A stretch of DNA of 64,000 nucleotides. Origin: Galerina marginata. Its lineage: Eukaryota > Basidiomycota > Agaricomycetes > Agaricales > Galerinaceae. Both the position numbers and the translations under genes were made by a program. Every line of letters starts with the position of its first letter. Position 1 is the stretch's first letter. Where the stretch lies: the NCBI GenBank assembly GCA_023014335.1, contig JAECYW010000001.1, positions 2,294,001 through 2,358,000 on the forward strand, in the 5' to 3' direction. Below the pieces are notes generated by a model. That model had not been told where the DNA came from. It was given only the letters and a program-made list of their open reading frames with translations, and did not search any database. This document shows, piece by piece, positions 1 through 11,586 of the stretch.

Positions 1-319
1 GTTACGCTGCTTGGTGCTTAGCGGCGGGGTACCGGCCCCCTTGGTGTGTTTGAAATTCTATTCCTTCAGCCCCGCCTGACCCCCTGCTGCCAGGAAAACG
101 CCTCCTTTCGTGGAATGCTTCAGATGCAGTCACTACTCCGCCACCTGCTGCCCTAGCACTGGCCCAAAGTAGAACCTCTTCCAGGTCTCAATGGGGTCTG
201 GTACATGCTGTGCGCGATGTTGGCCTACACCATCAGTGTATGAAGTGTTACAGACAGCGAGTTGAATATAAGGAATTGAATACAGTTGCCATTCCGAGGT
301 AACTAGGTACAAACCGTCG

Positions 320-1415
320 TCACTGATTAAGCATAACTTCCTGCTGTTCCTCTGCATCACGCAACTCCTCCGCAACACTATACAACAAAACCCTGTCCGT
401 CTCCCGTTCTTGTACGCGTTTGAGCAGCCGCATTGCCTTTAAGACATCAAGCCGATCCTGGAATCCTTCGGTGCCGTAGCCTTGGTCATAAATATCTTGT
501 ATTTTTAAACCAGTATCCTGACGAAAGCCTTCACAGAGGAATGCGCGAATAGGAGGTGGGACTATGGTTCGCCGCATACTCTGTATCTTGGTGAAGTTGG
601 GATTCGAAGACCTTGCGCGCCTGGTTTTAAAGAGGAAGAACTCGAGCAGGACGTCCTCAATTGGGCAGCCACAATGCATGTGGCCTTCGAATGGCGGTGA
701 ACGTGTCCCTGTATCGGTCGCCGGTAACCCATAACTTGGGCGGAATGCTACGCCTTTGAGCATCTGATCGGTGTCGAAGGTTTTGTCTTTAGGATGGTCC
801 AAGGATGAAGTCCGGTGGTACCGGCACCAAAAAGTCCCAGGCGGTTTCCAGTGCATAGCTAACGCCATCTCTCTTGAGGTATAACTGGATTCTGGCAAAA
901 AATCTGCGTAATTGAGGCAGAAAACGCGGATATCGCCGTGGATTTCAAAGACTACTCCTGTATCGTTGAATCGCTCAAACTGAAGCCTTGCCGCAGCTAA
1001 AAAGACCTGGAGGTGAGTTTCTAGGGATAAAGAATGGTAGTCAAAACTCACCCTCCAGTTTCTCCATGTCGTCTGTTGTCAATCCAGGAATGCAAGTTTC
1101 ACCAACCATGTTTCCGTAGTCCCCAACACGAATTCCAACCATCGCCTGCTTGGCCTTGCTGATAATCCCAGTAGCCTCTGAGATGGTGTATCCTTGAACT
1201 GGCATCTGGGTAACAAATGGAAAGATAGACGTGCAATTGGTGAACAGTTGGAAGTAGTAAGAAGAAAGTACATTCTCACCAAAGCATCTAGGTTTGTCCG
1301 CCAGTCATGATGATTCGGGCAGTTCAGAGGAGCAATGTCGTGTGGCACGGACTGAACAGCTGAACAGCCCAGATCGTGGGTACCAACACATTTTCGACAG
1401 TTCACAGGAGCAGTC
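320..1415 (-). CDS. Hypothetical multi-exon protein, 3' part
   Basis: I do not recognise the family. Three minus-strand exons join in frame: about 1415-1280, 1205-1052 and 1020-320, ending in TGA at 320-322. The first carries a Cys-rich patch (CRKC followed about ten residues later by Cys, then a C-P-N-H-H motif) that could bind zinc. The last exon is about 230 codons, mixed in composition and rich in charged residues near the C-terminus. The 1206-1279 intron has good GT-AG ends. The interval 1021-1051 also has GT-AG ends but is only 31 nt, unusually short, so a frameshift is possible. The true start is not found: upstream reading frames near 1420-1590 are open but do not clearly connect. It converges with the plus-strand exon at 1.77-2.30 kb. 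Confidence 0.5.
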
Positions 1416-1770
1416 GATGCTGCTCAGCTCGGATTAAGGAAGGAAGGAATGTGTGCGTGTACAATCGTTGACTGGTCCAGTTTTCAAGATCAACCCCCTT
1501 GGTTGAAAGGTACAGAGGAGCGCTCAAACTGTCTTGTGAAGCTGCTGAGGACCGAATAAGCATCAATGGGAATGTATCCCATTTCACGTTCAGTGTTCTT
1601 CATTTGCTCTTTTCATGTTATTAATGAGTCCATACAATTCACTCGAAAACCTTCAGCTTTTCCTGCAAAATGGTGGAACAGATCGTAACACTTGTACAAT
1701 TGTTATTTTTCAACCGGTGTGATCCCATCCTCCTTTCTGGTGACAAATGGAATACTTATAAATCTAGGGT

Positions 1771-2304
1771 GACAAGGACAACTTCCTCCACTGGCAGGGA
1801 AGGGTAGTTGAAGGACAATTCTTCCTTTCTGAAGATCAAATTTTGAGTCAGCATCTCGACCTTACATCCACTCGCTACATGATATATCGCGCTAGGGAGA
1901 GGCCTCACTGGAGGATCAGCAACGTATATGCTGGAGAGCCAGTGGAACCCCATGAATTTTTTATTTACAAGCCGTGGGGGTCCTTTGACGATGAATGCCC
2001 CGGCCTTTCCTCACTTATTCAAACCCTCCACGAACGACTAGAACGGGAAACCCCCAATTCATTGCCGCCTAATATGCCAACACGGTATCGCAATCCGAGT
2101 CGTGAGCTACAATATCATGCGAAGAACATAGTTCAGCCAACGGGACACAATACCGACCGCGAGCCAGATTCAGCAACTGAAGATGGTTATAACAGTAACG
2201 AGGAGGATCGCGGAGAAACGGACGACGACTCAGAGGATACAGAGGAGGAGTATTATTTTATGATGAACCCAACAGTCTACGACAGGGAGGACGGGTCCAT
2301 GTGA
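1771..2304 (+). CDS. Hypothetical acidic protein, 3' exon
   Basis: An open frame runs from an acceptor-like AG near 1767 to TGA at 2302-2304, about 178 codons. It holds a compositionally normal N-terminal part with aromatic residues (motif FFIYKPWGSFDDE) and a strongly acidic C-terminal tail rich in D and E at roughly residues 125-165. The frame has no ATG near its 5' end and a stop just before the acceptor, so it looks like the last exon of a spliced gene whose upstream exons I could not place. No family recognised. Confidence 0.4.
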   Translation, partial: DKDNFLHWQGRVVEGQFFLSEDQILSQHLDLTSTRYMIYRARERPHWRISNVYAGEPVEPHEFFIYKPWGSFDDECPGLSSLIQTLHERLERETPNSLPPNMPTRYRNPSRELQYHAKNIVQPTGHNTDREPDSATEDGYNSNEEDRGETDDDSEDTEEEYYFMMNPTVYDREDGSM

Positions 2305-2333
2305 GCAGTCGTACAGTAGACCAAGAGCAAGAC

Positions 2334-3720
2334 TGTTCGTATGAGCCAACGACAGGCGGCGGTCCCTAGGAGCAGCCGGTATGGTGCCAATATAGGTATT
2401 TTAGATTGTTCACACAAACTGGCGAAGATAACTGGGGTGCAGATCAGTGTGCAGTTGTTGATATAAGCCAGTAGCATAACACACCGATACCTCCTACACT
2501 GCAACTGCTCAGAGCAGCCGACCGGGCAAAATACAAACAGGGCCGAGCAGAGAGAAGCCGGAACGACGACTGCCCGTATGAACCAGAGACCAGCTGCAGT
2601 CCCTAGGAACGGTCGGCGTAGTCCTAGTACGGGTATTTTGACACCATTGCTCGCATGAGCTGCCAAAACTAACTTAAGTGGAGGTCAATATGCGGGAATT
2701 CATATGAGCCAGTGGCATGACTCACCCACGCTTCCGCATCCAGACTGCTCAGAGGAACCGGCGGGCAAAGTACAAAACAGGGCTGCGCAGAGAGAAGCCG
2801 GTACAATACGACTGCTCGTACGAACAGGAGACAAGCAGTAGTCAGTGTGCCGTAGATCATATGAACCGGTGGCATAACTCACCCACACCTCCCACACCCC
2901 GACTGCTCAGAGGAACCGACGGGGAAAATACAATCACGGCCGCCCAGAGAGAAATCGGGATAGCACGATTGCTCGTATGAACCAGAGACAAGCGGCGGTC
3001 CCTAGGAACGGTCGGCGTGGTGCTGGTACAGATATTTCGACACCTTTACTCGCACGACCTCCCAAAACTAACGAAGTGGAGGTCAATGTGCGGGAGTTCA
3101 TATGAGCCAGTGGCATGACTCACCCACACTTCCGCATCCAGACTGCTCAGAGGAACCGGCGGGCAAAGTACAAAACAGGGCTGCGCAGAGAGAAACCCAT
3201 ACAACACGACTGCTCGTATGAACGGGAGACAAGCGGTAGTCTCTAGGAGCGGTCGGCGTGGTATTAATACGGATGTTTTGGCACCATTGCTCAAACGAAC
3301 TGCCATAATTAACTAAGTGGAGGTCAATACAGTAAATCAAATGGACCGGTGGCATGACTCACCCACACCTCCTTCACCCCAACTGCTCAGGAATCGACGG
3401 GCAAAATTCAAACAGGGCTGAGCAGCCTGAGGAAAAAACCAATCGATACACCATGACTGCTCGTTCGGAACCAGAGACAAGTGGTAGTCTCTAGGAGCGG
3501 TTGGCGTGATACTGGTATGGGTATTTTGATACCATTGCCCATACGAACTGGCAAAGGTAACCGGAGGTGAGATCACTGCGGCAGTTCATATGAGCTGGGA
3601 GCATAACTCACCCACACCTCCCAGATCGCAGCAGCTCAGAGGGACAGACGTGGCGGAATACGTACAGGGCTGGAAGAACCACCAGGTACACCACGGCTGT
3701 TCGTATGAATCAAAGAGGCG
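2334..3720. repeat. Degenerate ~240-bp tandem repeat array
   Basis: A recognisable core (TGCTCGTATGAACCAGAGAC and variants) recurs at 2334, 2571, 2813, 2970, 3211, 3458 and 3698, spacings 237, 242, 157, 241, 247 and 240. Each unit also contains CCTAGGAACGGTCGGCG-like, AGTGGAGGTCAAT-like, ACTCACCCACAC-like and GAACCGGCGGGCAAA-like blocks in the same order. The third unit has lost about 85 bp. Short ORFs crossing the array are by-products of the repeat. Confidence 0.9.
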
Positions 3721-3830
3721 GTACTGCGTATAGCTCACCCGTGAGCTGCTCGGAGGAACCGGCGTGACACCGTGACTAACGTGCTGGCCGACTGGTAAAG
3801 GTATCACTGCTATCAGTGCCGTGCTCGTGC

Positions 3831-3920
3831 ATGCAGGTTGCTTGACAAATCGCATGAACAGGCGCGTGGTATATTGCACGCAGGTTGCTAGATAGATTGT
3901 GTGTACAGGCGCATAGTATA
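3831..3920. repeat. Two tandem copies of a 46-bp unit
   Basis: GCAGGTTGCT(T/A)GA...GT/GACAGGCGC...GTATAT occurs at about 3831-3876 and again at 3877-3920 with roughly 80% identity. It lies immediately after the larger array. Confidence 0.65.
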
Positions 3921-4119
3921 TCTGTCCATATTACGCTAAGCAATGTTGCAGCCAGAGGGATACAAGGGGAACAAACGGTTGTACACAGAATTGTCATGCC
4001 TATGTACACGTTATGTGCACGAATCAAAGTGGACGTTATCCGCCTTGTATGTTTGCTATCTTCTACCATGTCGTTTCTGTCTAATATATTTGTAGAATCT
4101 CGCTACCCCCGCAATCTGC

Positions 4120-4205
4120 ATCAACTATCTGGCAGGTCTCCCGGTTTCCAGGTTCCAGGTTTTGGAAACCCAAAAACCAGCGGAAACCGATGAAAACCCG
4201 GAAAC
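4120..4205. repeat. Purine/pyrimidine-rich patch related to 56.2-56.36 kb
   Basis: Contains clustered GGTTTCC / GGAAACC words in both orientations, for example CCCGGTTTCCAGGTTCCAGG followed by GGAAACCC and GCGGAAACC. The same vocabulary appears at 56216-56360. This resembles a decayed transposon end or a small non-autonomous element; no complete terminal inverted repeat was resolved. Confidence 0.4.
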
Positions 4206-5280
4206 TATTTGGACGTTTTGCTGATGGCCTGGCAGACAAGGAAGGAGTTCTCTATGCCCTTGCTAGTATGGGGAAATCTGTAAAGCTTTGATCAACGGCC
4301 TGGTGGATGCTGCTTCTGACCTTTCTGATTTTGTAAGGTTTCTGTGTCTTTCCAGTGTCTGCTGTTCAATTAACACATTGTCATCTTTCTTCAGACAATC
4401 ATCAATTCCATCTGCACTTATTGTCCTTAGACCCGTCAAAAAATTTGGCAGGGGCTGTTTAATCATGTCTGTGGGGAATAGCGAATATAGTCATCCATCA
4501 AATGATACGCCGAAACTTTAAAAATGGGATTTAAATTCAACGAAACGACCTTTTGTTGAAAAAACAACACAGTAAATCTTGGTAAATATAATATTGTGCA
4601 CCTTCAAAATTTCAAAATGTTCGGATGTGTCTCTGTTGAGCAATTGTCGAAAGAGAGGTATACCATTCAATGGTGCACCTAGTTTTGAAACAGAAGCCCC
4701 GTACTCAGAACATTTCAAATCTCTCCCAAATTCTTCTGATGCCAGGGAATATGTAGCAGCTTCGAATACAATTTATTTCACAACATTGTGACCATTTTTG
4801 CAAAAGTTATTAGCTTGACAAAAGTGTATCATTCGCCGGTGTAAACTGGATACTGGTTTAAAATTAGCGATTTGTAATCAGCCGCGTCCTATTTATATGT
4901 GAACCTCGCAGTTCATCTCGAACCATGTCCATCTCCCTCCTCTCGCGCGTCCGTCCCCTCAATGCCTCAATATATGTATTGTAAGTAGTTCTTATTGTTT
5001 TCCTTTACTTATTTGACTAATCTTATATAATATTTACAGAACTTCGTGATGCAAACGAACATGAACGGTACCGCGTTGTGTGCCCCCCTTCCAACTGAAG
5101 GCTGTGGGCCGACGTTTGGTCACGAACGAATAGGCGAGGAGACGGAACATGAGGGGAGACCCAGGGTATGGGACACTCGCTAGGTACGTCGTGAAGCGAG
5201 CACTTGTTTCACTTTCGCTCTTGTAGCCTCCCTACCCTCTACTCATTTATTGGCCCAGGTCCGCCCGCGACAACAATGTC

Positions 5281-5560
5281 AAGGGGTCACCAAGCCCGAG
5301 ACTTTGACGTTCAACGTTAACGTCCAGCCTCCCGCTCTCGGCCGCCCACCCACCTCCTCCTTGGTTCCCAATTGGCGATCGCCACCACCTACTCCCCAAG
5401 CCACAGCATACTTCCACGCGGCGTGAAAATTATTTGAAAACCTTAGAAGAAGTCAAGCAGGCAACTCACCGCGAAACAAGTTGTCTGACTGTACCCTCAA
5501 CAACACCACCTCTCCCGCTCCTGCACTCACTCGCAGCACTGCCCATCCGCCATCCAGTGA
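5281..5560. repeat. Diverged duplicate segment, copy A
   Basis: Shares blocks with 8859-9125 in the same order and orientation: GATCGCCACCACCTA against AATCGCCACACCTA, GAAGTCAAGCAGGCAACTCA against GAAGTTGAGACAGCAACTCA, and ACACCACCTCTCCCGCTC against GCACCACCCCTCCCGCTC. Read on the minus strand, both copies keep a GTGAGTTGC splice-donor-like word at the same place, suggesting a duplicated exon/intron boundary rather than a simple repeat. Confidence 0.55.
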
Positions 5561-6424
5561 TCTCAACTACTTCCCGTATCCTGGCTCCTGGCTTAGCAAT
5601 CGAGAGGTCTTATCCGCACCCCATGACTTTGCCCGAATGCATCAGCCGCCTTCAAGTCGACAACGCGTGCACAAATGTACCACACACAGTGACGCATCAC
5701 CCGCGGCGTATAGAATAAATCCACAGCTTTGTCCCTCCACCAACATCGACAATTCCCTTCCCGCGGCGGTTGGATACACCCGCAACAAGGACAGTTGGAC
5801 TCTCCGCAGCCTCGTGCGTTCGGGTTCGTTGGCGCGATATCAATAAAGTGTACGAAAGGTCTTTCATGCGCCACCCTGGACAGCATGGATGATAAGGAGG
5901 TGGATGGCACCACTATTTCTACCGTCGGCGAGAAGGGCTACGACGGGTTTAGATATATGCTATTTGTATGTGATTCGAAGGGGATGAAAAAGGGAAAACT
6001 GCATATTTTTACTGCGTAATTGTTACGCCTATGTGTAACAGATGATAGTTGGTAATAAAACTGAATGAGCTGTACATGATTATTTATATACTTCTATGCG
6101 GTGATGGCAGTTGAGGAACTGAACAGAGAACGAAGAAGTCTGACGATAACAGTTTACACAATGGATTCCTACAACAATAGATGTGACTCTGAATGAAAAG
6201 ACCAGCCTCAAATTGTATAAATATATTGCAATGTGCGCATGCGACGTCGATTGAAAGATCATTTGCAGGGCGTTAGACTAATAACGCCCTGCGCTGTGTC
6301 GAGAATAGGAAAAGAGTGAGAAAGCCGCCAACCAAGGAACCAATGACGAGGTGCGATGCAGTACTGGAGTATTGGTGATTGATACCGACCTGATGCTATT
6401 CGTCGTCGTCTATTTCGAGTTGCG

Positions 6425-8700
6425 TTAGTAGCAGAGAGAGTAAGTAGGCTGATACGCCTCTTGGGTGGAATTATCAAGGCAGCCGGTAAAAATAGCAGGT
6501 GGGGGTCCAGTGGAAGAATTGGCATTGTTGATGAAGTCCATGATGATGACGATAATGACAATGATTGCGATGACGAGGACTCCAACAGGAGAGCTGGACT
6601 GATTGGGGACGACGACCGTGTCGGCGTCGTCGAGGAATGTGATGGCCACTGAAGATGAGGAGATCTCTAGAGGAAGGAGTGATCGGAGATGACGACCGCG
6701 TTGAGTACGACTTGTCTGCAAAGTGGAAGGGTGTGACTACAGCTACCAATTGCACGGACAAAGACGGCGCTGAAGAAGAGCATCTGGGGCGAGCTGGCGA
6801 CTGTGGTGGCGACTCAAGCGAAAGTTTCGGTGAAGGCGGTAGAGGGAGGACCAACGGGTCAGTAACTGGTGACAATGGAGGCCTTGATAAGGGCTCAGAG
6901 AAGGACACTGTCCTCGAAGCCAATCCAAACGATCAGAAGGAAGAAAATGGAGGAATGAATTTCAATGATTCGGTACTGGCCAGCGAGGGCCGCTCCAAAG
7001 GGAAGTCGATGGGTTTGCATAACGTATTGAGGCTATAGATGAACGAGAGGATTGAGAGTAAGTAAAGTGAGACGAGGACGAATCGCAACTCATGAATTAA
7101 TGGGAGATGCTGGGACAGGGCCCTCATGCACTATGTCGTGTTCATGGTTGGTTTCCTCTCCATCGTCTTCACCATCTCGACAGATATCAATTTTGGCCAC
7201 ATTAGTTTGTTCTTCCTCTTCGCCGAGAGTCGTAAATGGATATTCCCCCATCACCTCCATGGAATGTTCAACAGTACCCTGCTCATTCTCAACATGGCTA
7301 AAGGCACCTTCCGCTTCTTCTTAGGCAGGAAACACCAAGAAAAAACTCGGCAGGTTGAAAGACAGGCGAGCGGGGAGGAGGTGTGGGCGGGGGAGACGCC
7401 GGTTCCACTGAGGATAATGAAGTCTTGGAGGATAAAGCCTCGGGCACCTGGCCTACTTGAGCGTCCTCTTCCACAGCCTGGAGGAAAATTGGGGTGGGAA
7501 TACTGGCGCCAAGCGGAGTCGTGATGAACAGAGAGGCGCGTGGAGACTCCGGCAGAGTAATTGGAGTTTGGAAGGTGAGTGGGCTTCGGGGCTCAACTGC
7601 AACGGGCAGCTCAAGGGATGGAAGGACTTCTATGGTCACCAGTGTAAGCTCGTCGGGCTCGTCGAATTCAGCTTCAGAATATGCATCGGAAACCCCCTTG
7701 GATTAGAAATTGTATACTGAGGTTCCAGTGTTGCTGGTCCTGATGGTCAACCCATCGATGACCACATGCAGGCGAGTGATTTTCTCCTGTTTATGGAGCG
7801 AGTGCTTCTCTCTGAGTTCCTCCCCAGGTGCGAGAACCATGGAATCGATGATTTGCCGGACTTCAACGTGATCCCGCACCCAGGAACCGCAAGGTCATTC
7901 AGAAATCGCGATGGAAAGGGTGCGGAGATAAGAGATTGCGACGTCAAAGTCTCGTAGGCGAACCTCTGTAGGTCGTCCGAGGAACACTTTCGACATGTCT
8001 TGGCAAAACTGGCGGTAGGTAACTGAGCTTGCGAAGTTGGTAACCCCGTGCGACCTGATCCAGAGGATTTCCGTAGATGACTTGTATGTCATTACGCAAG
8101 AAATAGGACGGCATCCTTCGAGGGATCTGAAACAGTGGATTGAAGCAACACCAGCTGTCCGAGGAATCATCCCGTACACGAGGACGGACTGGGAACCCTG
8201 CGAGAAACGTTGCCATTTCCAAAATTGCTTGTTTCGTCTATGGTTCGATGAATATCAGAGGAGGAAACATTTCCGATAAGAAAAGACTCACTCTGCCGAG
8301 AACTCTTTTGCAGGAGCTGGACGGCTGTAGCTGCTCGACCTCCGAGAGCAGTTGCACCAATAACAGCGATTTCAGTGTCCTTCTTGATGCCTTGATGATA
8401 ACGTCTCACAGCTTCCCAGAAAGACCAGCTGAAGCTAATGATGTTGAGATGTAAGTCGAGGATGTTCTGGTCGTCCATTCCATATAGCGTGCGACCTCAG
8501 CGTAAGAACCAATTAGGGGTTCAGAACTTGATCTTCGGAAGGTCAGTGGGAGAGCGAGCGACTTGGTCATCGAATTTGGGGGCGAGAAAGAAGGGCTCAG
8601 CATCATCGGCAAACGGTGACCTTTCCTTCGGAGTGTAGAGGTAAGCACCAAAACTGTTTTGAAGCTCAAGTTTCAAGGTTTGCTCACCTCATATATAGAA
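6425..8700 (-). pseudogene. Degenerate gene with a C-terminal membrane segment
   Basis: On the minus strand one can follow long reading frames broken by single stops: TGA at 8521-8523, 8497-8499, 7895-7897 and 6933-6935, and TAA at 7703-7705, in each case with the same frame continuing as plausible protein. Order: a mixed N-terminal part (about 8650-7700), a Pro/Ser/Thr-rich part (about 7640-7330), an acidic part (about 7320-7100), another Ser/Pro-rich part, and a hydrophobic stretch (PVGVLVIAIIVIIVIIM, about 6600-6550) compatible with one transmembrane helix before the TAG near 6425. At least one frameshift is also needed near 7.33 kb. The family is unknown. The alternative is a real gene with introns removing the stops, but no GT-AG pairs explain all of them. 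Confidence 0.45.
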
Positions 8701-8858
8701 ACCTTCCTCCACACGCCGACTTCAAATCCAAGATGTCAACTTTTGTGCATTCCGCTGGCGCTGTTGTCAAATTGATGGGGCGGTTTTGGAGCCTTTCGAG
8801 GTAATCAGGTAAGTCTCCATTCATATCATCGCTGAAAGTCACTCAGCTTGTTTTCAGC

Positions 8859-9125
8859 CACCCACAAACTCGGGACTTCAACGTGCAGTCAACGTTATGC
8901 TACAACCCACTTGTCAACTCCCCGACTTGCAATCGCCACACCTATATCCCACAAGTTATGGCATATACCCTCGCTACATCCAAGTGGAGGTTAGTCAAAA
9001 AATCTGAGCAAGAAGTTGAGACAGCAACTCACCTCGAAACTACTTGAAGCCACCTGTCCCGTCAACTGCACCACCCCTCCCGCTCTCGCTCCCAGTACTA
9101 CCTGCTGTCCCAGGGTCTCGACTAT
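8859..9125. repeat. Diverged duplicate segment, copy B
   Basis: Partner of 5281-5560, in direct orientation, 3.3 kb away, with the degenerate minus-strand gene between them. The match is mosaic (about 70-80% in blocks) with indels. Confidence 0.55.
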
Positions 9126-10881
9126 CTTCGTAGTCGTCGCTGAGTTCTCTTTGTGCCTATACATGTTCATTTTACAGAAGCCAATATCATTCCATGATTT
9201 CAGTCTCTTCTATTCCCGCTCCCTCAAACACTCTGCCCGACCGGGATTGCGTTACAGCTCGCCGTAGTTCGTTCCAGACCAGCCATACAAATGAGCAGAG
9301 CTAGGAACATGATGTTGTTTAACCGAAAGACACCAATAGCACGCAGCTGATCGGCGGCGTGCAGCCTCGATGCATTTAGCGGGGACGCCGTGAGGACATA
9401 GGTGTTAGAAAGAAGCACCTCGCGAATACGATTCGTTGATGGGCGAATATACGAGAAGGTCCAACGTCTCTTGTGTGGTGCGTATTAGGTATTCTGTTCC
9501 ATCCTGGTCTCTCACGACAGACCTTATTGCAGATGATAACATTTCTCTTTGTATACCGCTGATAATTCGCCTACCAGGCAGATGTCCTCCGGCTCACATC
9601 TTCTCAGGCAGCGTATATATCTACGTTTTCCCTGCATCGACTTGGCTTGAATATCCGCGTCTGAGAAAACGAGGGAGAGTATGACGCCAAAGGACAACCT
9701 CCAGCGCAGTAGAATCGTGTTAACGCTGCGAAATAGGTCCAGTTTAGCCCTCGCCATTCCAGCGGAGCTCGTGATTGGGACTTGGAAGTTGGAAGTCGGG
9801 CTATCGGGTACGTCTTCCTCCTTTCGAGCCCGTCTCCTGGTTATTTGTCTGATATCATCTGCCTCTCGTAGTAAGTTGGTATTTACAGCGCATGCAGCCA
9901 GTGCAAGCTAGAGTGTATGTAACATCATTGGTTTCTTGTAAGTCCATTCCTGATTTCCCTCTATCGCTTTTCACAATACCTTGCTTGAAGAATCTGAATG
10001 TTGTTGTCAGCTCTTAGTCGGGAGTGGTCGATAAGCCCGCCGTCGCGCCGGCATGATCTGTTGTATGTCTAGCTGGATATCTACAAATTGCAGATAAATT
10101 CGAGCTGGAGATGAGGTGATGACAGTCTGCTTGTGGAATTGATATGGAGATCGTATGTATGCCTTTCCTTGCTCTCCTTGGCTGACCATTTACTCGACCT
10201 CCTCTTTATTGTCAATGCTCAGAAATTATCATGCAATTACGAGCATGGCGTAGGGAATCAGTAAAGGACACAAGTGGCTGGCTGCCGACCGTCGGGTATG
10301 CCCTTTCTTTCCCTCTTCCTCCTTTCTCTCTGAAATTCCCTCCCAGCTCGAGCAATTTTTCTGTCTGCTTTGTGCTGCAGGCAGTTGTTGACAGTCAAGA
10401 GGATTCATAATATGACTGATCTTCAAGGGTGCTTACGAGGAGCGCGTTCAATAGAAATTGGATGATGCAAACAAGGTTTCTGTCGCCGCAGGGCCCGGCC
10501 CGTGTGACGCTTCCCTATGTAGTGGGAATAGTAGGAATCGGTTGATCCGTCGATTCAGAACCCTTGACCAGCCTTCACCGTGGAGGAGGAAGACTTTTCT
10601 CGGCGCTACTTGACCTTTTCCTTTGGCTGACCCCGGATTTGCTAGTTCGGCTACAGCCTGCCTTTCTGGATCAATTCTCGAGGCGTTGTTTGGCTCTCCT
10701 ACGTGCTTCGCCATCTTCCACCGGTGTCAATGTTATGGCATGGACCAAACTGCTTTCCGTTCCAAAAGCTCGGGACATGCGGAGTTCTGCGTTTGTTCTT
10801 ACCGCGCCCCATACTTATTAAACATCAAGATAACTTAGTTACACATTATATACATTGCACTCAAGCCCACCGGAATGTTAC
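9126..10881. other. No supported gene
   Basis: Overlapping short frames on both strands (for example 9757-9524 and 10714-10448, minus) have protein-like stretches but no start/stop/splice architecture or family that I can support. The sequence has normal base composition and no evident repeats. Confidence 0.4.
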
Positions 10882-11535
10882 TCAAGGCTCGCCAAGGGCC
10901 CCTTTCAGCGTGCTATACGACGAGATAAGGTGTTCTGGTACTGGTTCGTGAATGGATTCAAACACGATTTCATCAGAACATGCTTGGATATGCGGTGATT
11001 TGGATATGTGCCATACAGCAACTGTATGGATGGTGTTTGCAGGTGCATGAAAATCCGGGCTTTCTGCGACGAAATGTTGGGGATATGTACTGGTTGAGAG
11101 TGGAAGGCTTGGGGTGCGTGGTGCATTGTAGTTATTGGGGACACTTGCAGTGGAATGGTCCAGCACGGTGTGTATCGTGCCAGGTCTGGCTGCTGCATTC
11201 ACGGAATTCAGCTGCCGATCTCGGAGAATGAGGTTGAGAGGTCTAGTTGTGTACACTGGCGAAGGAAGACCGCTGGAGACCACTATGTTGGATAACAGGG
11301 GCTGGCTAAAACTCCCGAAAGAAAGCGGCTCCACATAATATGGATCAACGAGCAAACCTGTTTTCATAATTATCAACGGCCAAGCTGCAGTAGTATTATT
11401 TAACTTGCGTTCAGGTTCAAATGCACTGTTTCGGGAGGATGGGAGAAATGGCAGGTTTTTTTGACTTCTCTGCCCAGCATTTCTGTTTCTGTTTTCCTGC
11501 TCAAGGACTTTGAGTTGGACGTTAAATGAGGGCAT
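10882..11535 (-). CDS. Hypothetical protein, 217 aa
   Basis: Single open frame from ATG at 11533-11535 to a stop at 10882. The protein is rich in Ser, Pro, Asn and Thr, has no clear hydrophobic segment and matches no family I know. The start is the first in-frame ATG; the frame stays open a little further upstream, so an earlier exon is possible. Low-complexity composition leaves open that it is a chance frame. Confidence 0.4.
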   Translation of the reverse strand: MPSFNVQLKVLEQENRNRNAGQRSQKNLPFLPSSRNSAFEPERKLNNTTAAWPLIIMKTGLLVDPYYVEPLSFGSFSQPLLSNIVVSSGLPSPVYTTRPLNLILRDRQLNSVNAAARPGTIHTVLDHSTASVPNNYNAPRTPSLPLSTSTYPQHFVAESPDFHAPANTIHTVAVWHISKSPHIQACSDEIVFESIHEPVPEHLISSYSTLKGALGEP

Positions 11536-11586
11536 GATGGTAAACTGCGAGTTTAAACTGCAAAGTGAGAATAGGACTCGGCTCAC

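Larger units (their letters stand above)
3921..6424. other. Gene-poor stretch
   Basis: No convincing gene. It holds a G/T-rich patch (about 4120-4200, listed separately), AT-rich DNA at 4.5-4.9 kb, and at 4925 an ATG in good context that would splice through a clean GTAAGT...TTTACAG intron (about 4981-5039) but stops almost at once (about 21 codons). Downstream (5.3-5.6 kb) is one copy of a diverged duplication. Open frames at 5.43-6.02 kb on both strands lack codon or family support. Confidence 0.5.

Noticed and set aside
4925..5046. Spliced mini-ORF at 4925 as a mating pheromone precursor
   Set aside because: Only about 21 codons and no C-terminal CaaX motif.
6655..7038. 127-codon plus-strand acidic/Gly-rich frame
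   Set aside because: Antisense shadow of the Ser/Pro-rich part of the minus-strand decayed gene.
7300..7335. Minus-strand translation spells PKKKRKV, identical to the SV40 large-T nuclear localisation signal
   Set aside because: It lies in a frame that stops soon on both sides and is not the frame of the decayed gene there; treated as coincidence, not vector sequence.
5281..9125. Flanking direct repeats as LTRs of a retrotransposon
   Set aside because: No TG...CA ends, no primer-binding site, no gag/pol motifs between the copies, and the copies are mosaic rather than collinear.
9224..9757. Minus-strand hydrophobic frames as a membrane protein
   Set aside because: The two frames do not connect by splice sites and neither resembles a known membrane family.
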